A stretch of 64,000 nt of DNA from Amblyomma americanum (GCF_052857255.1 NC_135504.1:139960121-140024120); one strand, 5' to 3'. Shown: positions 43,540-55,960, counted from the first letter of the stretch. The notes: generated from the sequence alone by a model not told the origin. Made by a program: numbers and translations.

Positions 43540-44581
43540 CTAGGCATAACGTGGAAAAAATAATAAGCACCAGAGAGTAAATAAGACGCAGGCGATAAAA
43601 ACAATATAATACAAATATAGGTTTAAAGAAAAGGTTAGGGATAACGGAAATGAAAAATACCACAGTGTATGTATTAGCACGAAAAGAACAGAATTAATCG
43701 CAAAAGTACAGCAAGGAAAAAAATAAAAAAAATTCGAATATTTCAACTCCAACGTCGCTCCGGATGAGAGAAAGAAATGTAGAGGCACTAGATTCAATGG
43801 CTATGTGCGCTTGTAAATTGTTCCACTCTATGATAGTGCGTGGTATGACTGACTTCGCAAATGCTGATGAATGACACGCGGTGCGTTTAACTATGTACGG
43901 ATGGTCGAGCCGCAGAAAGAAGGCTGATGGTAATTGGAAAAAATCGCGGTTAAGCGTAGGATGGTGACACAGTTTATGGAAAAGTGCTAGTCGTGATAGT
44001 TTACGGCGGTAAGACAAGTCTTCTAATTCGGCGCGATTTTTTAAGGCATTGACGCTGGTAGTATGCGAGTAGTCTGAAAAAATAAAACGCGCAGCATGGT
44101 TCTGCAAGGACTCAATATCAGCTATGAGATAGGCTTGATCAGGATCCCAGATGGCTGATGCATATTCAATCTTCAGTCGGATGAGTGTGACGAACGGGAG
44201 TTTTTTCAGGCGCGGGGAAGCCAGTCCGAGCTTATGGTTTAGTAGGCCGAGGGAGCAGCTGGCGGACGCTAAAGTTAGATTAATGTGGTTAAGCCATGTT
44301 AAGTCTGATTGCAGGTGAACTCCACGGTACCTTTAAGTAGTTGTAAGTTCGATAGAATCATTATTTAGAAAGTTGTGGGAATGCGAGAACTGCGAGTGAA
44401 ACACAAAAGCTAAGTTTTAGAAGTATTAATTGGCATAAGCCAAGATGTGCACAATGCGGCTACTGCATCCAGGTTAATTTGCAAAAGTTATTGGTCACTG
44501 ATAGCAACATGTTGCGGTATAATACGCAGTGATCGGCAAAGAGACAGCAGAAGAGACAGCGTTAGGTAAATCATTAATATA
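43540..44581 (-). pseudogene. CR1-like LINE D, 3' half (split by a gypsy element)
   Basis: Minus-strand RT thumb and C-terminus: LNHINLTLASASCSLGLLNH near 44300-44240, LIRLKIEYASAIWDPDQAYL near 44190-44130, then ESLQNHAARFIFSDYSH and RRKLSRLALFHKL, and EWNNLQAHI near 43830. It has several stops and frame changes, and the FADD region near 44550 is degraded. It continues on the far side of the gypsy element at 56218-56790, where the sequence ends at GVPQGSVVGPLLFL; here it resumes at INDLPNAVSS. Confidence 0.8.
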
Positions 44582-44628
44582 TGATGAGAACCATGACGGC
44601 CGCGCCTGATGCCGCATAGGCAAATCAC
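44582..44628 (+). repeat. 5' LTR of the nested gypsy element, first part
   Basis: It matches the start of the 3' LTR (ACCATGACGGCCGCGCCTGA, then TGCCGCATAGGCA) until LINE E begins. About 55 bases of the LTR (equivalent to about 56048-56105) are missing at the insertion. Confidence 0.85.
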
Positions 44629-47600
44629 TGACCTATGCAATCAGCTTCTACCAGATTTAGTTGCTTTACAGGAAACATGGCTAACTTCAAATTTCAATTA
44701 TCATCTCAAGGATTACCATCTGTTCCGGCTTGACCGGTCATCAGAGGGGGAGGGTTGTTAGTGCTCATATCTACAAAGTTTTGCCACAGGGCATGCATTT
44801 CTTTTCAATATGCGGACAATGAATGTGAAATCCTTGCGGTTGACCTTAGTGTCCCAGGTCAACAGCCCTTTACGGTAGCTAATGCATATTTCCCGTCTGG
44901 TGTGCGTGACACTCGGCCCCTTGACTCACTCATGTCTAGTAGCCGATCTCATGTTCTATTACTTGGCGACTTCGATTCGCACCATGTGACTTGGGGGTTT
45001 CAAACAGACAGCTGTGGTTCTAGACTATTTGATTGGGCTTCTGGCAACAACTTGATCTGCAACAATTCCGGATTGCCTACGTTTGTTCGCAGTCAATGCC
45101 GCTCTGCTAGGATTTAACTTTTTCCTCCCCAGGAGTCTCTGTTATGTCTTGGGCGCCTGTCGACTGTGCAACAAACAGTGATCATCTACCGATTAGTTTC
45201 AAGTTTGCGTGTAACTTAACTCTTCCTGAGCGACATCAGCGCACGTTAATAAATTACAATTGCTTTAAAGACACACTGAAATCAGCCCTCCAAATCACAT
45301 CAGACACTCGCGCTCAAAGAAGTGCCGAAAGCAAGGCTGCAGATCTATGCTCAGTACTGAACCATGCAAGGCAAAAGTCTGAATTTTTGCTTAAGAGAAC
45401 AAAGGGTGCAGTCGCGAACAATTGGTGGAATGCTGAGTGCACGCGTGCATATAGACGACGGAAAGCAGCTTGGAAGAAACTTCTCATCAATCAATGCCCA
45501 AAAAATTGGCTGGATTATAAGTATGTTTCAGCAATATTTAAGCGCACTGTCGCCCGTGCAAAGGAGGAGGATAATAAAAATCATTATGATTTCCTTTCCC
45601 AATCATGAAATAAACGATTCCCAATCAGGAAATAAACGAGCTTTGTTTAATTTCGTGAGGCGCAACAAGGTGATTCCTCCGGCTGCCAACATTGAATCCA
45701 TCGTTCAGTCCCCTGCTGACATCGCAAAGGCCTTAGAGGATATTGCGTGTGGCCTAGAGCTTCGCGTTACATCTGCTTTACCTTCTCCTACTATATTCAC
45801 ATGCACCTCAAGTGATTTCACTGAGGTCCCTATGCCTGAGCTGTCGCAAATTGTTCTGCGCTTATCCCCAGCGGCTCCTGGCCCCGATAAGGTCATTTCA
45901 TCTATGATCAAAATTTTGTTCAATGAATCTCCTGCAGACCTGTTGGATCTAATTAACCATTCTATTAAAGGTCCTTGGATACCGCATGGATGGCGTCTTG
46001 CTGAAATAGTTCCATTGCTTAAAAAGCAAGGGGAGGGCTTAACTTTAGACAATATACGCCCTATTTCGTTAACATCGAACCTAGTGAAATTGGTGGAAAG
46101 GGTCCTTCTCAGCCGTGTCATGTCATTCATTTCAGAAAATACTGTATTGAATTCATGTCAAATTTGTTTCAGGTCGGGTTTGTTCAATTTGGTGTGCTCA
46201 TACTGACCTTGAGAGTCGTATTAAATTAGCTCGCAATAGAAAAAAAGTTTGCTGCGCTTGTCACCTTGCATGTCAGTAAAGCATACGACAGCGTGGAGCA
46301 CTCGACTCTATTACTAAGATTACAAGAACTCAACTTCCCAAGCTATTTTGTAGCCTGGATTTCTGTTTTTTTGGAAAATAGAGAATTTTACTAGTGCCAA
46401 AATGCTGTTTCCTCAAGGAGATTTCCACAGACAAGAGGTGTTCCGCAAGGATCAGTTCTCTCACCTGTTCTTTTTAACATTTTTCTAAGCTCAATTCCAT
46501 GCATTCAAAATGTGAAAACTTATGTGTACGCCGACGATATTGCATTTTTTGCATCAGCAGGTGACATTCACACTCTTTATCGAACCCTGCAAAATTACCT
46601 CAATGTTCTTGACAACTGGTTAGGAAGAATTCATCTGTCCCTTGATGTGAAGAAATGCGCATTGTTAGAATTTCCAGTTTCTGTTCCTGTAAATATCTGC
46701 CTGGTCTGTAGAAATAACATAATACCTCAAGTTCAGACGGTGAAGTATCTCGGTGTAATATACGACTCTACTCTCTCCTGGCGGCCACACATTGAGCAAG
46801 TTTCTGCAAAAGGAGTTCGGGCCATTGGCATCCTGTGCAGGCTTTGTAGTGCTAGGTCAGGCATGAGAAGGCGTACGCTTCTGATGATTTATAAAATGTA
46901 CGTCCGCCCAATTTTGGGGTTCGGGTGTGTTTTATTCTCAGGAGCTCCTGCCTATAAACTTCGCCCTCTTGTGCTTTTGGAGAGTGAGGCGTTGCGCCTT
47001 TGTCTGGGGCTTCCAAAATATGTCGCCAATGCTGTTCTGCACCTTGAGGCGCGAATGCCTTCGTTATCAGCTAGGTTTCGCCTTTTAACAGTTCAACCAT
47101 TTTTAAAATTGTGCGACTCACCTCTTCACGCTTCCAGTATAATATTTATTAGTCAACCTTCCGCCTTTTTTAGTGCTGCCTGGTCTCGATTCCATACCCC
47201 GCAGATATGTTACGTGCAGTTCCTCCTTGATCGCATAAATATTCATTTCACAGATGTCCGCCAAATATATAACAACTCCTCATCTGTCCAGATTGAATTA
47301 GATGACATTTTCCCATCGAATGCAAAGCTGTAGCTCTTCCCGCTTCTTCAGGGTCTATTGCAGGACCACCTAAGGTCCTTTCCCTCTCATGTTCTTATTG
47401 CTACCGATGCCTCTCAGGATCGCGAAAAGGCAGGTGTGGGAATTTTTTCGCCTTCACTGGATTGGTCTTTTTCTCTCCGTCTTCCTGGCTTCACTCCAAT
47501 TTTTCTGGCTTAATTATTAGCAGTAATCTTAGCCTTACGAAAATTAGAATCTACCGTTTCCAAGGTCGTGGTTATGACAGACTCTCTGTCCATTTGCTCT

Positions 47601-48419
47601 TCCTTATCCTCACCCACTGACTCTCGTCCATTACGCCTCTTTAAGTTCCTGATTCCGCTCCATCTAAATTCTGTAAGGTTGCTTTGGGTACCCGGTCACA
47701 TGGGCTTTCACTTAAATGAGGCTGCAGATTCCTTAGCAAGAGCCTCTCTCAGCGGCCCAATTGTTGCTGTCCTGCCATCGTGTGCATATACAGCTGCGGT
47801 GAGGTTTCGCAGCTACACAATAATTCAGGAATTTGCAGCCTCGGCTCTTACATCATCTCCCGAATATCAGCATCTTCTGCATCCTTGGAGCAGCAAAGAC
47901 TGGCGCTCACGCAGACTAGAGGTCTCTTTCACGCGCTTGCGTTGCCGGGTTCCCCTTCTAAATTTCTACCTTCACAGATCTGGCCTGGCAGCTTCCCCAC
48001 TGTGCCCTTTTTGTGCCGAACCTGAGACATTAGATCACTTTCTGCTGTCCTGCCGCCGCTTTTCTAATTTGAGGAAGCGTCTTTTGCAAATTCCATTTCA
48101 TCAACTAGGCTTGCCTGTGTCTTCCGCGGTTGTTCTTTCCATTGGCGCTTCTTTGCTTGGACGAAGCGACAGGAGTGTGCGCTCTGCTGTGCCAAATTTT
48201 CTTCAAGAAACGCAGCGACTCCCATCTAATTTCTTTTTCCCGCCCTTAGTCAGTACGAAATTGCAACATTACAGGCATTGTGTACTATTATGCACATTAA
48301 GCAATTGTCCCGTCTTCGATCTCCAAGTTAACTGGACCCCTTTCCTTCCCTCTTCCAATCTATCAGACTACATACTATTACCACCCCTTTTCCTGTCACA
48401 ACTTTCCTGTATCCAGTAA
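44629..48419 (+). pseudogene. LINE E ORF2: endonuclease, RT, RNase H
   Basis: Endonuclease: LVALQETWL, GGGLLVLI, then VANAYFPSG and LLLGDFDSHHVTWG to LICNNSG; a frame change follows at about 45115 and NSDHLPISFKF continues. RT: LSPAAPGPDKVISSMIK (about 45860), LDNIRPISLTSNLVKLVERV (about 46045), a gap of broken frame at 46206-46510, then intact YADD at 46527-46538 and KYLGVIYDSTLSW. RNase H from ATDASQDREKAGVGIF (about 47400) has a stop near 47510 and goes on with MTDSLSICSSL and LWVPGHMGFHLNEAADSLARA. A zinc cluster near 48000 completes it. Six or so lesions; dead copy. Confidence 0.85.
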
Positions 48420-48480
48420 TTACCCGCCTGTGTCTTGGCCACTCCCCCGTAGTGGGTATGTACCAGCAACGTCTGAGGCC

Positions 48481-48648
48481 TTCCTTCCTTCCTTCCTTCC
48501 TTCCTTCCTTCCTTCCTTCCTTCCTTCCTTCCTTCCTTCCTTCCTTCCTTCCTTCCTTCCTTCCTTCCTTCCTTCCTTTCTTCCTTCCTTCCTTCCTTCC
48601 TTCCTTCCTTCCTTCCTTCCTTCCTTCCTTCCTTCCTTCCTTCCTTCC
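48481..48648 (+). repeat. TTCC tetranucleotide repeat (LINE E tail)
   Basis: 42 units over 168 bp with one interruption near 48578. Frames of FLPS or KEGR repeats on either strand are artefacts of it. Confidence 0.97.
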
Positions 48649-48756
48649 GCTTGATGTTTGGACTGGCCGTCCGCGCTGCCCGCTGTCCTGCTCGCCGTTT
48701 TGTGTCGCCCGCCGTGAACTCTTTCCCCTGACCTATTTTTGTACAAACCCCTTTCA
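48649..48756 (+). repeat. 5' LTR of the nested gypsy element, last part
   Basis: It matches 56108-56217 (CCCGCTGTCCTGCTCGCCGT, ACCTATTT.GTACAAA, ending CCCCTTTCA). Confidence 0.88.
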
Positions 48757-48821
48757 CTTGGTTTAGTTGCGGATTTCCTAACATCCTGCAGCTTCGAAGT
48801 CGTACGATTCCGGTCATCACA

Positions 48822-49636
48822 ATGCCGAAAGATTCCAGCACCACTTCTGTCGCACTGCCGCCGACCGTCGTCTGCGCTGGAGCATTGCGCCAGCGCGATC
48901 CTGCTCTATTCAGTGGAACCGGGGACCATGACGTCGAGGACTGGTTAACCTCGTACGAGCGGGTAAGCACCCATAACAAATGGGACGATTCCCTCAAACT
49001 GAACAACGTCCTCTTCTACCTTACGGAGGTTGCGAATCTGTGGTAACGCAACCACGAGGCGGACATCACATCGTAGTCCGCCTTCAAGCAGAATTTCGCC
49101 GACGTCTTCGGCCGGCCTGCGGTGCGAAAGTTGCACACCGAGCAACGCCTACGTGCTCGGGCTCAGCTGCATGGTGAAAATTTCACCAGCTACATTGAGT
49201 ATGTGGTGGACCTGTGCAGGCGTGTGGATTCTTCGATGCCGGAGCACGCCAAGATCGATCACATCCTGAAGGGCATCGATGACGACGCGTTTCAGATGCC
49301 TCTGGCCAAAAATCCAGCAACCGTCGTCGACGTACTTGCCCAATGCTAAAGCTACGACAAACTACGCAAGCGCCGTCTTCTCACTCGCTCTCCACTCTCG
49401 CACCCGGAGCCTCTGGGGGATTTGACGCCTGACTCCGACCACTCGCCACTGTTACCACAGATAAAACAGTTTGTTCGCGAAGTTGCTCGTCAGCTAACTC
49501 TCGTCCCCCCGAGTCCTGACGCTCCCTCTCCTCTTGTGCCTTCGCTTCAGCGCGTAATCCGAGAACAAGTCGCCGAGGCTCTTCCCACCCCGCCTGAAGG
49601 TCCATCCGTCCCTTCTTTGTCGTACGCCGAATTGAG
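48822..49636 (+). pseudogene. gag: Nested gypsy Gag, N-terminal and central part
   Basis: True ATG (MPKDSSTTSV). Capsid motifs FSGTGDHDVEDWLTSYERV and LNNVLFYLTEVANLW parallel the Gag at 4253. Stops occur at about 49045, 49075 and 49347. After the LINE G insertion, Gag resumes with SYAEAAARYSSSTPV. Dead. Confidence 0.85.
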
Positions 49637-52256
49637 TTGAGTGGTTGTAAGCCACCGGAGGGATTAGCCTTGCAGTTGCTGCCGGCAATTGCTCCACCGT
49701 AGCGACACTTAAATAGAAATCACAAAAACACTGTCCGCAAAAACCCAAATAGACACTCCTGAGGTCACCATGTGGAGGCCAAATCCGTGTCCTGCAGGTA
49801 AAGTAGAAGAAGGCGAGAAGCATCCCTTCTACTCGACTGGCTCCCGCGCGGGAAAACAATGTGCTGAAGAGAACTGTGAGGAACTCCTGCCTTCTTGAGG
49901 GATCCGAATAACACGGACTGTTCCGCGTTGTACAAAGTACAGCACAAGAGGTAATGTTCTATGTCACCACAAACCCCACACGTTGAACACAATGGTGACA
50001 ACGCTAGGCCAGTCTTATACATCCACGCCGGCGTACGAGCAGAATCCGTGCGAACGCGGTGCAGCAAAGTGGCTTGGTACCTGTTGAGACCCTTGGTCAC
50101 ACATGGCTGATGAGGAGAGCTCCACAAAGAACTGAAGTGGCACAACACCACATCACTGAACATTTGCTTGACTTCATGAGGGACTCCATGTACTGGAATC
50201 CCGGAGAGAGCTGTATGGGCGAGGTTGTCTGCTATCTCGTTGCCTAAGACACCTATGTGCGAGGGGACCCATTGAAAGCGTATAGAGAAGCCTTTGCTAT
50301 GTAGATTCTGCACCAAACGTAGGGATCTAAGATTCAAGGCATCAGTGGGGAACCCTTACTCTAACCTTTGAAGGGCAGATTTTGAATCCGTAATTATGAC
50401 AGTAGGTTGAGGCGTACAACACCATAGCTTCTTTAGAGCTGCCTCAATGGCAACGCTTTCGGCCATTGTGGAGGACACTACTTTTGTAAAACGAACAGAC
50501 CAATCATACTTCAAAGACGGAATATGAAAAGCAGCTGTACTAGATCCTCTGACCTTGTCCACAGAGCCGTCTGTAAAAATTTGAAGATGACTGGCATATT
50601 CGGTCTCAAGATGTCCCAGTACGAGAGAACGCATTGCCGCTAAAGGAGAATTCCGCTTAGCGCGAACGTGGGGAATTGTCAAGGAACAATCGAGGCTCGG
50701 AAAGGACCAAGGTGGCTTCAACGTCTTAGGTCGATCTCGAAGGTCGAGACCCAGAGAACGAAGAGTATTTAAGGCCAAGTACGCCCGGGACTCAGATCTC
50801 TTTCGAAGGCGCTGTAGAAGTGCTCTCCCGGCAACAGTCTCTCTGAGGCGGACAATTTTCCGCAGGCTTTGTGAAGCGGCTAGCCGAAGAGGTTTCGATT
50901 GAGACTCATACAGTACTGCATTGTTTGGAGCAGCCTGCGGAACGCCGAGAGCCCTCCTTAGTCCCATTCTGTGCAAAACCTCAAGGCGTTCCAGCTGCGA
51001 TACCGAGGGGGAAATTATGGGGAGCTGGTACATTATGCGGCTTGTCACCAGGGCATCGTGAAGCCTGATCATTGAAGCAGGATGGTTTCCCTATTGCTCA
51101 CTAGCAACTCTACGAAGCACATTGAGACGCGAAGATAGTGAAGCCACAATCGAGTCCACAGCTCGTCGCCGCTGTAGACGTGAGTCAATAGTGACGCCCA
51201 AAAAAACGTTTGTGGTTAACCTGACGAAGGCAAGACTGATCAAGGTCTATGCTCAGCCGCGCATACCGTCGTCCCCTACCTGGAAACAGGACGAAGCCAG
51301 ATTTTTCCACCGAGAGAGTCAACCCAACACCTTGAAGGTAACTTTTAACCGAAAGCACGGCCTGTCGCGCTAATAGAGCTAAGCGTTTGTGTTGATATCC
51401 GGTTAACCAAAGACAAATTTCGTCTGCATATGTCGACATATGGACATGCCTACAATGTTTTTGCACTTTTGCAGGAAGACCAGCCATGACAACATTAAAG
51501 AGCGTTGAGGACAGGACACTACCCTTAGGTACCCCTCGCGATACCGCCCTTTCGGAGCTCATTGTACTGCCTAACCGCACTCGAAATTTACGATCACTGA
51601 GGAGTGAGTGAATGAATCTCAGAAGATAACCCTGTACGCCTATGACCTGCAGACTGTTCAGTATTGAGCTCTGGAGGACGCTATCATAAACCTTTGATAC
51701 GTCTAGGAAAATAGCTAGTGTTGAAAGTCCAAAAGCACTCTGATGTTCAATGTGGCTTATCAAGTCCAGAACGCTATCTTGCGCGCTTAAACCTGTGCGG
51801 AATCCAGTCATGCATGTTGGTAGTGCCCTTCTATCCTCAAGCCACCAAGACAAACGCTTACCATGAGCTTAGCCACACACGACGTCAGCGATACAGGACG
51901 ATACGAGGCCGCGTCTGTCATCTCTTTGCTGGCCTTCAGAAGTGGGACTACACAAGCCACCTTCCATGAAGGGGGAACGTCACCAGACTCCCACACTCGA
52001 TTGCGATAGGTTAGGAGCATCTTCCGGTGTTCCAGAGGCAGGTTCTGTAACATTTGCTTGGTAACGCCGTCAGGACCTGGTGCACAGCGACGCCGCAGGC
52101 TGCGGAGCGCTGTCTGTAGTTCTCGAAGTGTGAACGGGGCGTCCATAACAGACGGAGACGTAGCAGGTAGAGCGCAGGGATGAATGCCTGGTCTGGAATT
52201 TACAAATGCATCCGCAAATTCCTCTGCCAAGCTCACGAGATGTTTCTGCGTGCGCA
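49632..52256 (-). mobile_element. LINE family G, 5'-truncated insertion with 14-bp target duplication
   Basis: TGTCGTACGCCGAA occurs at 49618-49631 and 52257-52270, flanking the insertion exactly and duplicating gag sequence. On the minus strand it holds RT, RNase H and a C-terminal zinc cluster, and ends in a CAACT-type tail. The 5' end is truncated within the region before RT. Confidence 0.93.
49765..52256 (-). pseudogene. LINE G ORF2: RT, RNase H, C-terminal zinc cluster
   Basis: RT motifs in order: CAPGPDGVTKQML (about 52080), SYRPVSLTSCVAKLM (about 51890), then a frame change to FRTGLSAQDSVLDL, FLDVSKVYDSV, GVPKGSVLSSTLFN and the catalytic box, which reads YADE instead of YADD. RNase H follows: LQIFTDGSVDKVRGSS (about 50580), MAESVAIEAAL and TDSKSALQ; a single stop at about 50355 precedes FQWVPSHIGVLGNEIADNLA. 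The end has a Cys/His cluster (CSTCGVCGDIEHYLLCC). About three frame breaks, one stop and the D-to-E change at the catalytic pair indicate an inactive copy. Confidence 0.87.
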
Positions 52257-52270
52257 TGTCGTACGCCGAA

Positions 52271-52702
52271 GCCGCGGCACGTTATAGCTCCTCCACTCCT
52301 GTGGCGGCGCCCTTCACGTACGCCGCCGTGGCTGCGCGGCCTCGGCCTGTGGCGTCTTCACCCAGTCCGCCTGTCTTGCATCCGGCACCGGTCCCATCAG
52401 CGGCCCCGCTTCATCCTCCCTCTTCGCCATATTACAACCCTTAGTGCACACCGCACAATCGTCCTATATGCTTTTCGTGCGGTTTCCCCGACCACGTGGC
52501 CCGCCACTGTCGTCGCCGCATGGTCGCCCTTCCAGCGTTTGCACCTTCTGCCGGCTCACCCCAGCTGCTTCGGGCTGCTCCACCTCCGGAGGCGTACGCC
52601 AGCGACCAGCGTCCGTATACGGCCCGTCGATCCCCGTCCCCACGTCGCCGTTCACTGTCGCCTATGCGCCGTCGCCCTACGTCCGCTGACGAGGGAAACT
52701 AA
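52271..52702 (+). pseudogene. gag: Nested gypsy Gag, C-terminal part with zinc knuckle
   Basis: It continues gag after LINE G: an Ala/Pro-rich linker, a TAG near 52441, then the CCHC knuckle CFSCGFPDHVARHC (about 52470-52510) and an Arg/Ser-rich end (RRSPSPRRRSLSPMRRR). Same architecture as the Gag at 3144-3962. Confidence 0.83.
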
Positions 52703-52744
52703 TTTCCACAGTTCCAGAGGCAAGAACTGCGAGCTCTTCGAACA

Positions 52745-53650
52745 GTTCAAGGCCTCATCGTTCTCCCAAGAACATTCTAGTGGTGTCTGTCGACAGTCTG
52801 TCTGTGTCCGCGCTTATCGACACCGGTGCTGCTGTGTCAGTGATTGATGAGAGATTGTGGCGTTCGCCTATGGAAAGTGACAACGCCATTTTCTGGTTTG
52901 TTGCTTCGCACTGCAACCGAAGAGAGGATCGCACCTTTGGCCACGTACACAGCGCGTATTGTCATCACTGACATTTGTACAGTGTCGAATTCTCTGTCTT
53001 GCCATCTTGTTCCCACGACGAGATTCTCGGGTGGGACTTCCTGTCAAAAAAACAACGCCGCGATCGATTGCGCCCGCGCTGAGGTGGAATTTTCTGCACT
53101 GTGCGACGAAGTGGCCGATAACCTCCATTTCGTGAGTCCTCAGAAGCTCACCGTCACTGAAGACGTCCATATCGCTCCGGAGGCTTCAGTGCGTGTATCC
53201 CTCTCGTGCCCTGCCACGCCAGCCGTCACCGTTTTATTTACGCCGTCTTCCTTTGTCCACCGCAAAAACCTGCCGCTGCCGTCTGCTGTTCTCGATGTTC
53301 ACGGAGGTCTCACGAAGATGCTTATCAACAATCCATCTTCTTGCCCGCTTACCCAGCTACGTGGTGAATCCCCTAGTTCAATTCAACCTGCCCACATTCT
53401 CTCTGACCTGGATGCTCCCATTACCTCCCGGCGTTCCTCCATCAGCGCTCTTCATTCCAATTCGGCACCTGATCCATTGCCCGACGCCACTTTCCAAGCC
53501 GCCATCGACGACGCTCTTCTTTCGGCCCACCGGACGCAGCTATCAGCCCTTCTGCACACGTTTCGCTTCGCTTTCGACATAGCCCACGCTCCTCTAGGCT
53601 GGACTTCCACCATCGCTCATCGCATAGCGACCGGTTCTCACCCGCCTTTT
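52745..53650 (+). pseudogene. Nested gypsy protease and spacer
   Basis: The protease active site reads ALIDTGAAVSVIDERLW (about 52810-52860), with DTGA intact. The frame shifts once near 52860 and continues to about 53650 as a spacer domain (VTEDVHIAPEASVRVSL, SALLHTFRFAFDI) that precedes RT in gypsy elements. A TGA near 53652 separates it from RT. Confidence 0.75.
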
Positions 53651-53668
53651 TGACAGCGGCCGTATCGT

Positions 53669-55008
53669 GTGTCGGCAGCAGAGCGCCGCGTGATTATTGA
53701 ACAATTTGAGGACATGCTACACCGTGGTGTCATCCGTCCGTCTCACAGTCCTTGGTCTTCGCCGGTGGTACTTGTAAAGAAGAAAGATGGCTCAATCCTA
53801 TTTTGTGTGGACTACCGCTGCCTCAACAAAATTACCCATAAGGACAATTACCCTCTTCCCGGTATCGACGACGCTCTTGATTGCCTCCAAGGCGCTGAGT
53901 ACTTGTCTTCCTTTGACCTACGTTCCGGCTACTGGCAAGTACCGATGGCTGCACCTGACAGAGAAAAGACAGCATTTGTTACACCCGACGGCCTCTACGA
54001 GTTCAATGTGATGCCGTTCGGTCTGTGCAACGCACCCGACACATTCGAAAGGATGATGGATAACATATTGCGGAAGTTCAAGTGGCCGATATGCCTCTGC
54101 TACTTGGACGAAATTTTTGTCTTTTCCGCCGATTTCACCACGCACCTCGCACGCTTACGGCAGGTTTTGACTTGCTTGACTGAGGCCGGCCTGCAGCTGA
54201 ATCTCAAGAAGTGCCACTTCGCCGCTCTGAAGTTGATCATCTTGGGGCACATTGTCTCCAAGGAAGGCATTCTCTCTGACCCGGCCAAGCTCCGTGCTGT
54301 GGCGCAATTTCCTAAACCTCTGTCGCTCAAGCAACTTCGAAGCTTGATAGGTTTGTGTTCCTATTTCCGGCGCTTCGTACGCAATTTCGCGTCTATCATT
54401 GCGCCACTGACGAAGCTACTTGGCGGAAACAATGACATGTCTGGCTTGTCGGCCGAGAGCGACGAAGCGTTCACTACCCTGCGCCATCTTCTGACTTCGC
54501 TGCCAATACTCCGACACTATGACCCGGCAGCACATACCGAAGTCCATACGGATGTGAGTGGCGTTGGCCTCGGAGCTGTCTTGGCTCAGCGAAAAGATGG
54601 GTTTGAAGAATACGTAGTTGCGTATGCGAGTCGCGTGATCACCAAGCTGAATCCAACTATTCCGTCATGGAGAAGGAATGCTTAGCTTTTGTATGGGCAC
54701 TAACGAAATTCCGGCCATATCTGTACGGTCGCCGGTTTGACGTCGTCACGGACCACCATGCGCTCTGCTGGTTATCGTCTGTTAAAGATCCATACGGTCG
54801 CCTTGCTCGATGGGCTCTTCGCCTTCAAGAGTTTGAAATTCGCGTCATCTACCGTCCCGGCCGTAAGCACATGGACGCCGATGCTTTGTCTCGGTCTCCC
54901 ATTCCCAGTGACGCTGCCTGCTCTTGGGCGACAGATCCCGTGCTTTCGTCTTTTACCATCGCTGATCTGCTGCGGAGCAGCGGAAAGACCCGTGTCTCGC
55001 TTCCCTAA
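53669..55008 (+). pseudogene. Nested gypsy RT and RNase H
   Basis: RT fingers [21 protein letters not shown], palm [25 protein letters not shown] and the catalytic box, which reads CYLDEIFVF: the second Asp of YLDD is Glu. Thumb [12 protein letters not shown] is present. RNase H carries [13 protein letters not shown] (usual Ala now Val). A frameshift near 54670 leads to the second half ([40 protein letters not shown]), ending at 55008. Catalytic change plus frameshift indicate a dead copy. Confidence 0.87.
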
Positions 55009-55960
55009 TAGACGTCGTGTCTTCGTTACAAAAGGTTGCGCCTTCAAGAATATTACGGCGTCAAGCTCAGCACTTTGCCCTCCGGGATGGCCTTCTATAC
55101 CGCCGCAACTACATGCCTGATGGTCGGCAGCGGCTTCTCGCGATTCCCCGCCATTTACGGTCTCAAATTTGCGCGTCTTACCACACCGATCCTCATTGTG
55201 CGCACACTCGTGTGCTGAAAACATTCAAGACTTTCTCAGCGCTACTATTGGCGCGGCATGTGCGTCTATGTTCGGAGATACGTCCGATCGTGCATCGCCT
55301 GTCAGCGGCAGAAGACCTCCGCTCTGACAGGCTACCTGAACTCTGCTTACCGAATGTCGCATCGTACATCGCACCACAACTGCCTACCATCCCCAAACTA
55401 ACGGGCTAACCGAGCGCTTCAATAGTACTCTCGGAGACATGCTCACGATGTACGTCGCATCTGATCAGACCAACTGGGACGCTGTCCTTCCTTTCGTGAC
55501 ACGCGTACAAAACCGCCACGCCGTCAACCACCGGTTTTACCCCTTTCTTCTTGCTGTATGGGCGTGAGCCGTCGTCCACGATGGATACCATCTTGCCATA
55601 TAGTGGACGCCCCTCTCCGAAGTCACAAAGCATACGGAGGAATCCCGCTAGTTGGCGCGCTCTTTTACTTCGGCATCCCAAGGCTACCAAAAGCATCGTC
55701 ACGATAACGATAACAGGCAACACGTTTTTTCGATGGGATCCCTAGTTTGGCTCTGGGTTCTAGGCACACACCCAGGATTGTCGTCGAAATTATGTACAGA
55801 ATACCACGGCCCTTATCGCGTCGTCCAGCAAACGTCGCCTGTGAATTACATCGTGGAGCCGCTCAACCCCTCTTCGGACTTGCGCCATCGCGGCCGAGAG
55901 ACTGTCCACGTCAGCCGCCTGAATACCTTCTACGACCCACTCCTATTGTCCTCGCCATAG
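55009..55960 (+). pseudogene. Nested gypsy integrase with catalytic core deleted
   Basis: The zinc-finger region is present but frameshifted (ICASYHTDP, then the RQK-type end near 55310). The sequence jumps from there to AYHPQTNGLTERFNSTLGDML near 55390, skipping the core that holds the first two catalytic Asp. The C-terminal part (VWLWVLGTHPGL, YHGPYRVVQQTSPVNYIV, a GPY-type module) is readable to the stop at 55960. Integration activity must be lost. Confidence 0.8.

Larger units (their letters stand above)
44629..48648 (+). mobile_element. LINE family E, 5'-truncated RNase H-type LINE in the 5' LTR
   Basis: It begins inside the endonuclease (NQLLPDLVALQETWL) without the N-terminal part, and continues through RT, RNase H and a C-terminal zinc cluster (CPFCAEPETLDHFLLSC). 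It ends in a TTCC repeat that abuts the rest of the LTR. Typical of target-primed insertion with 5' truncation. Confidence 0.85.

Noticed and set aside
45705..46130. 141-residue minus-strand frame
   Set aside because: Antisense of the LINE E reverse transcriptase.
48420..49006. Frames of KEGR or FLPS repeats, some extended into unique sequence
   Set aside because: Translation of the TTCC tail of LINE E; the unique parts are antisense to LTR and gag.
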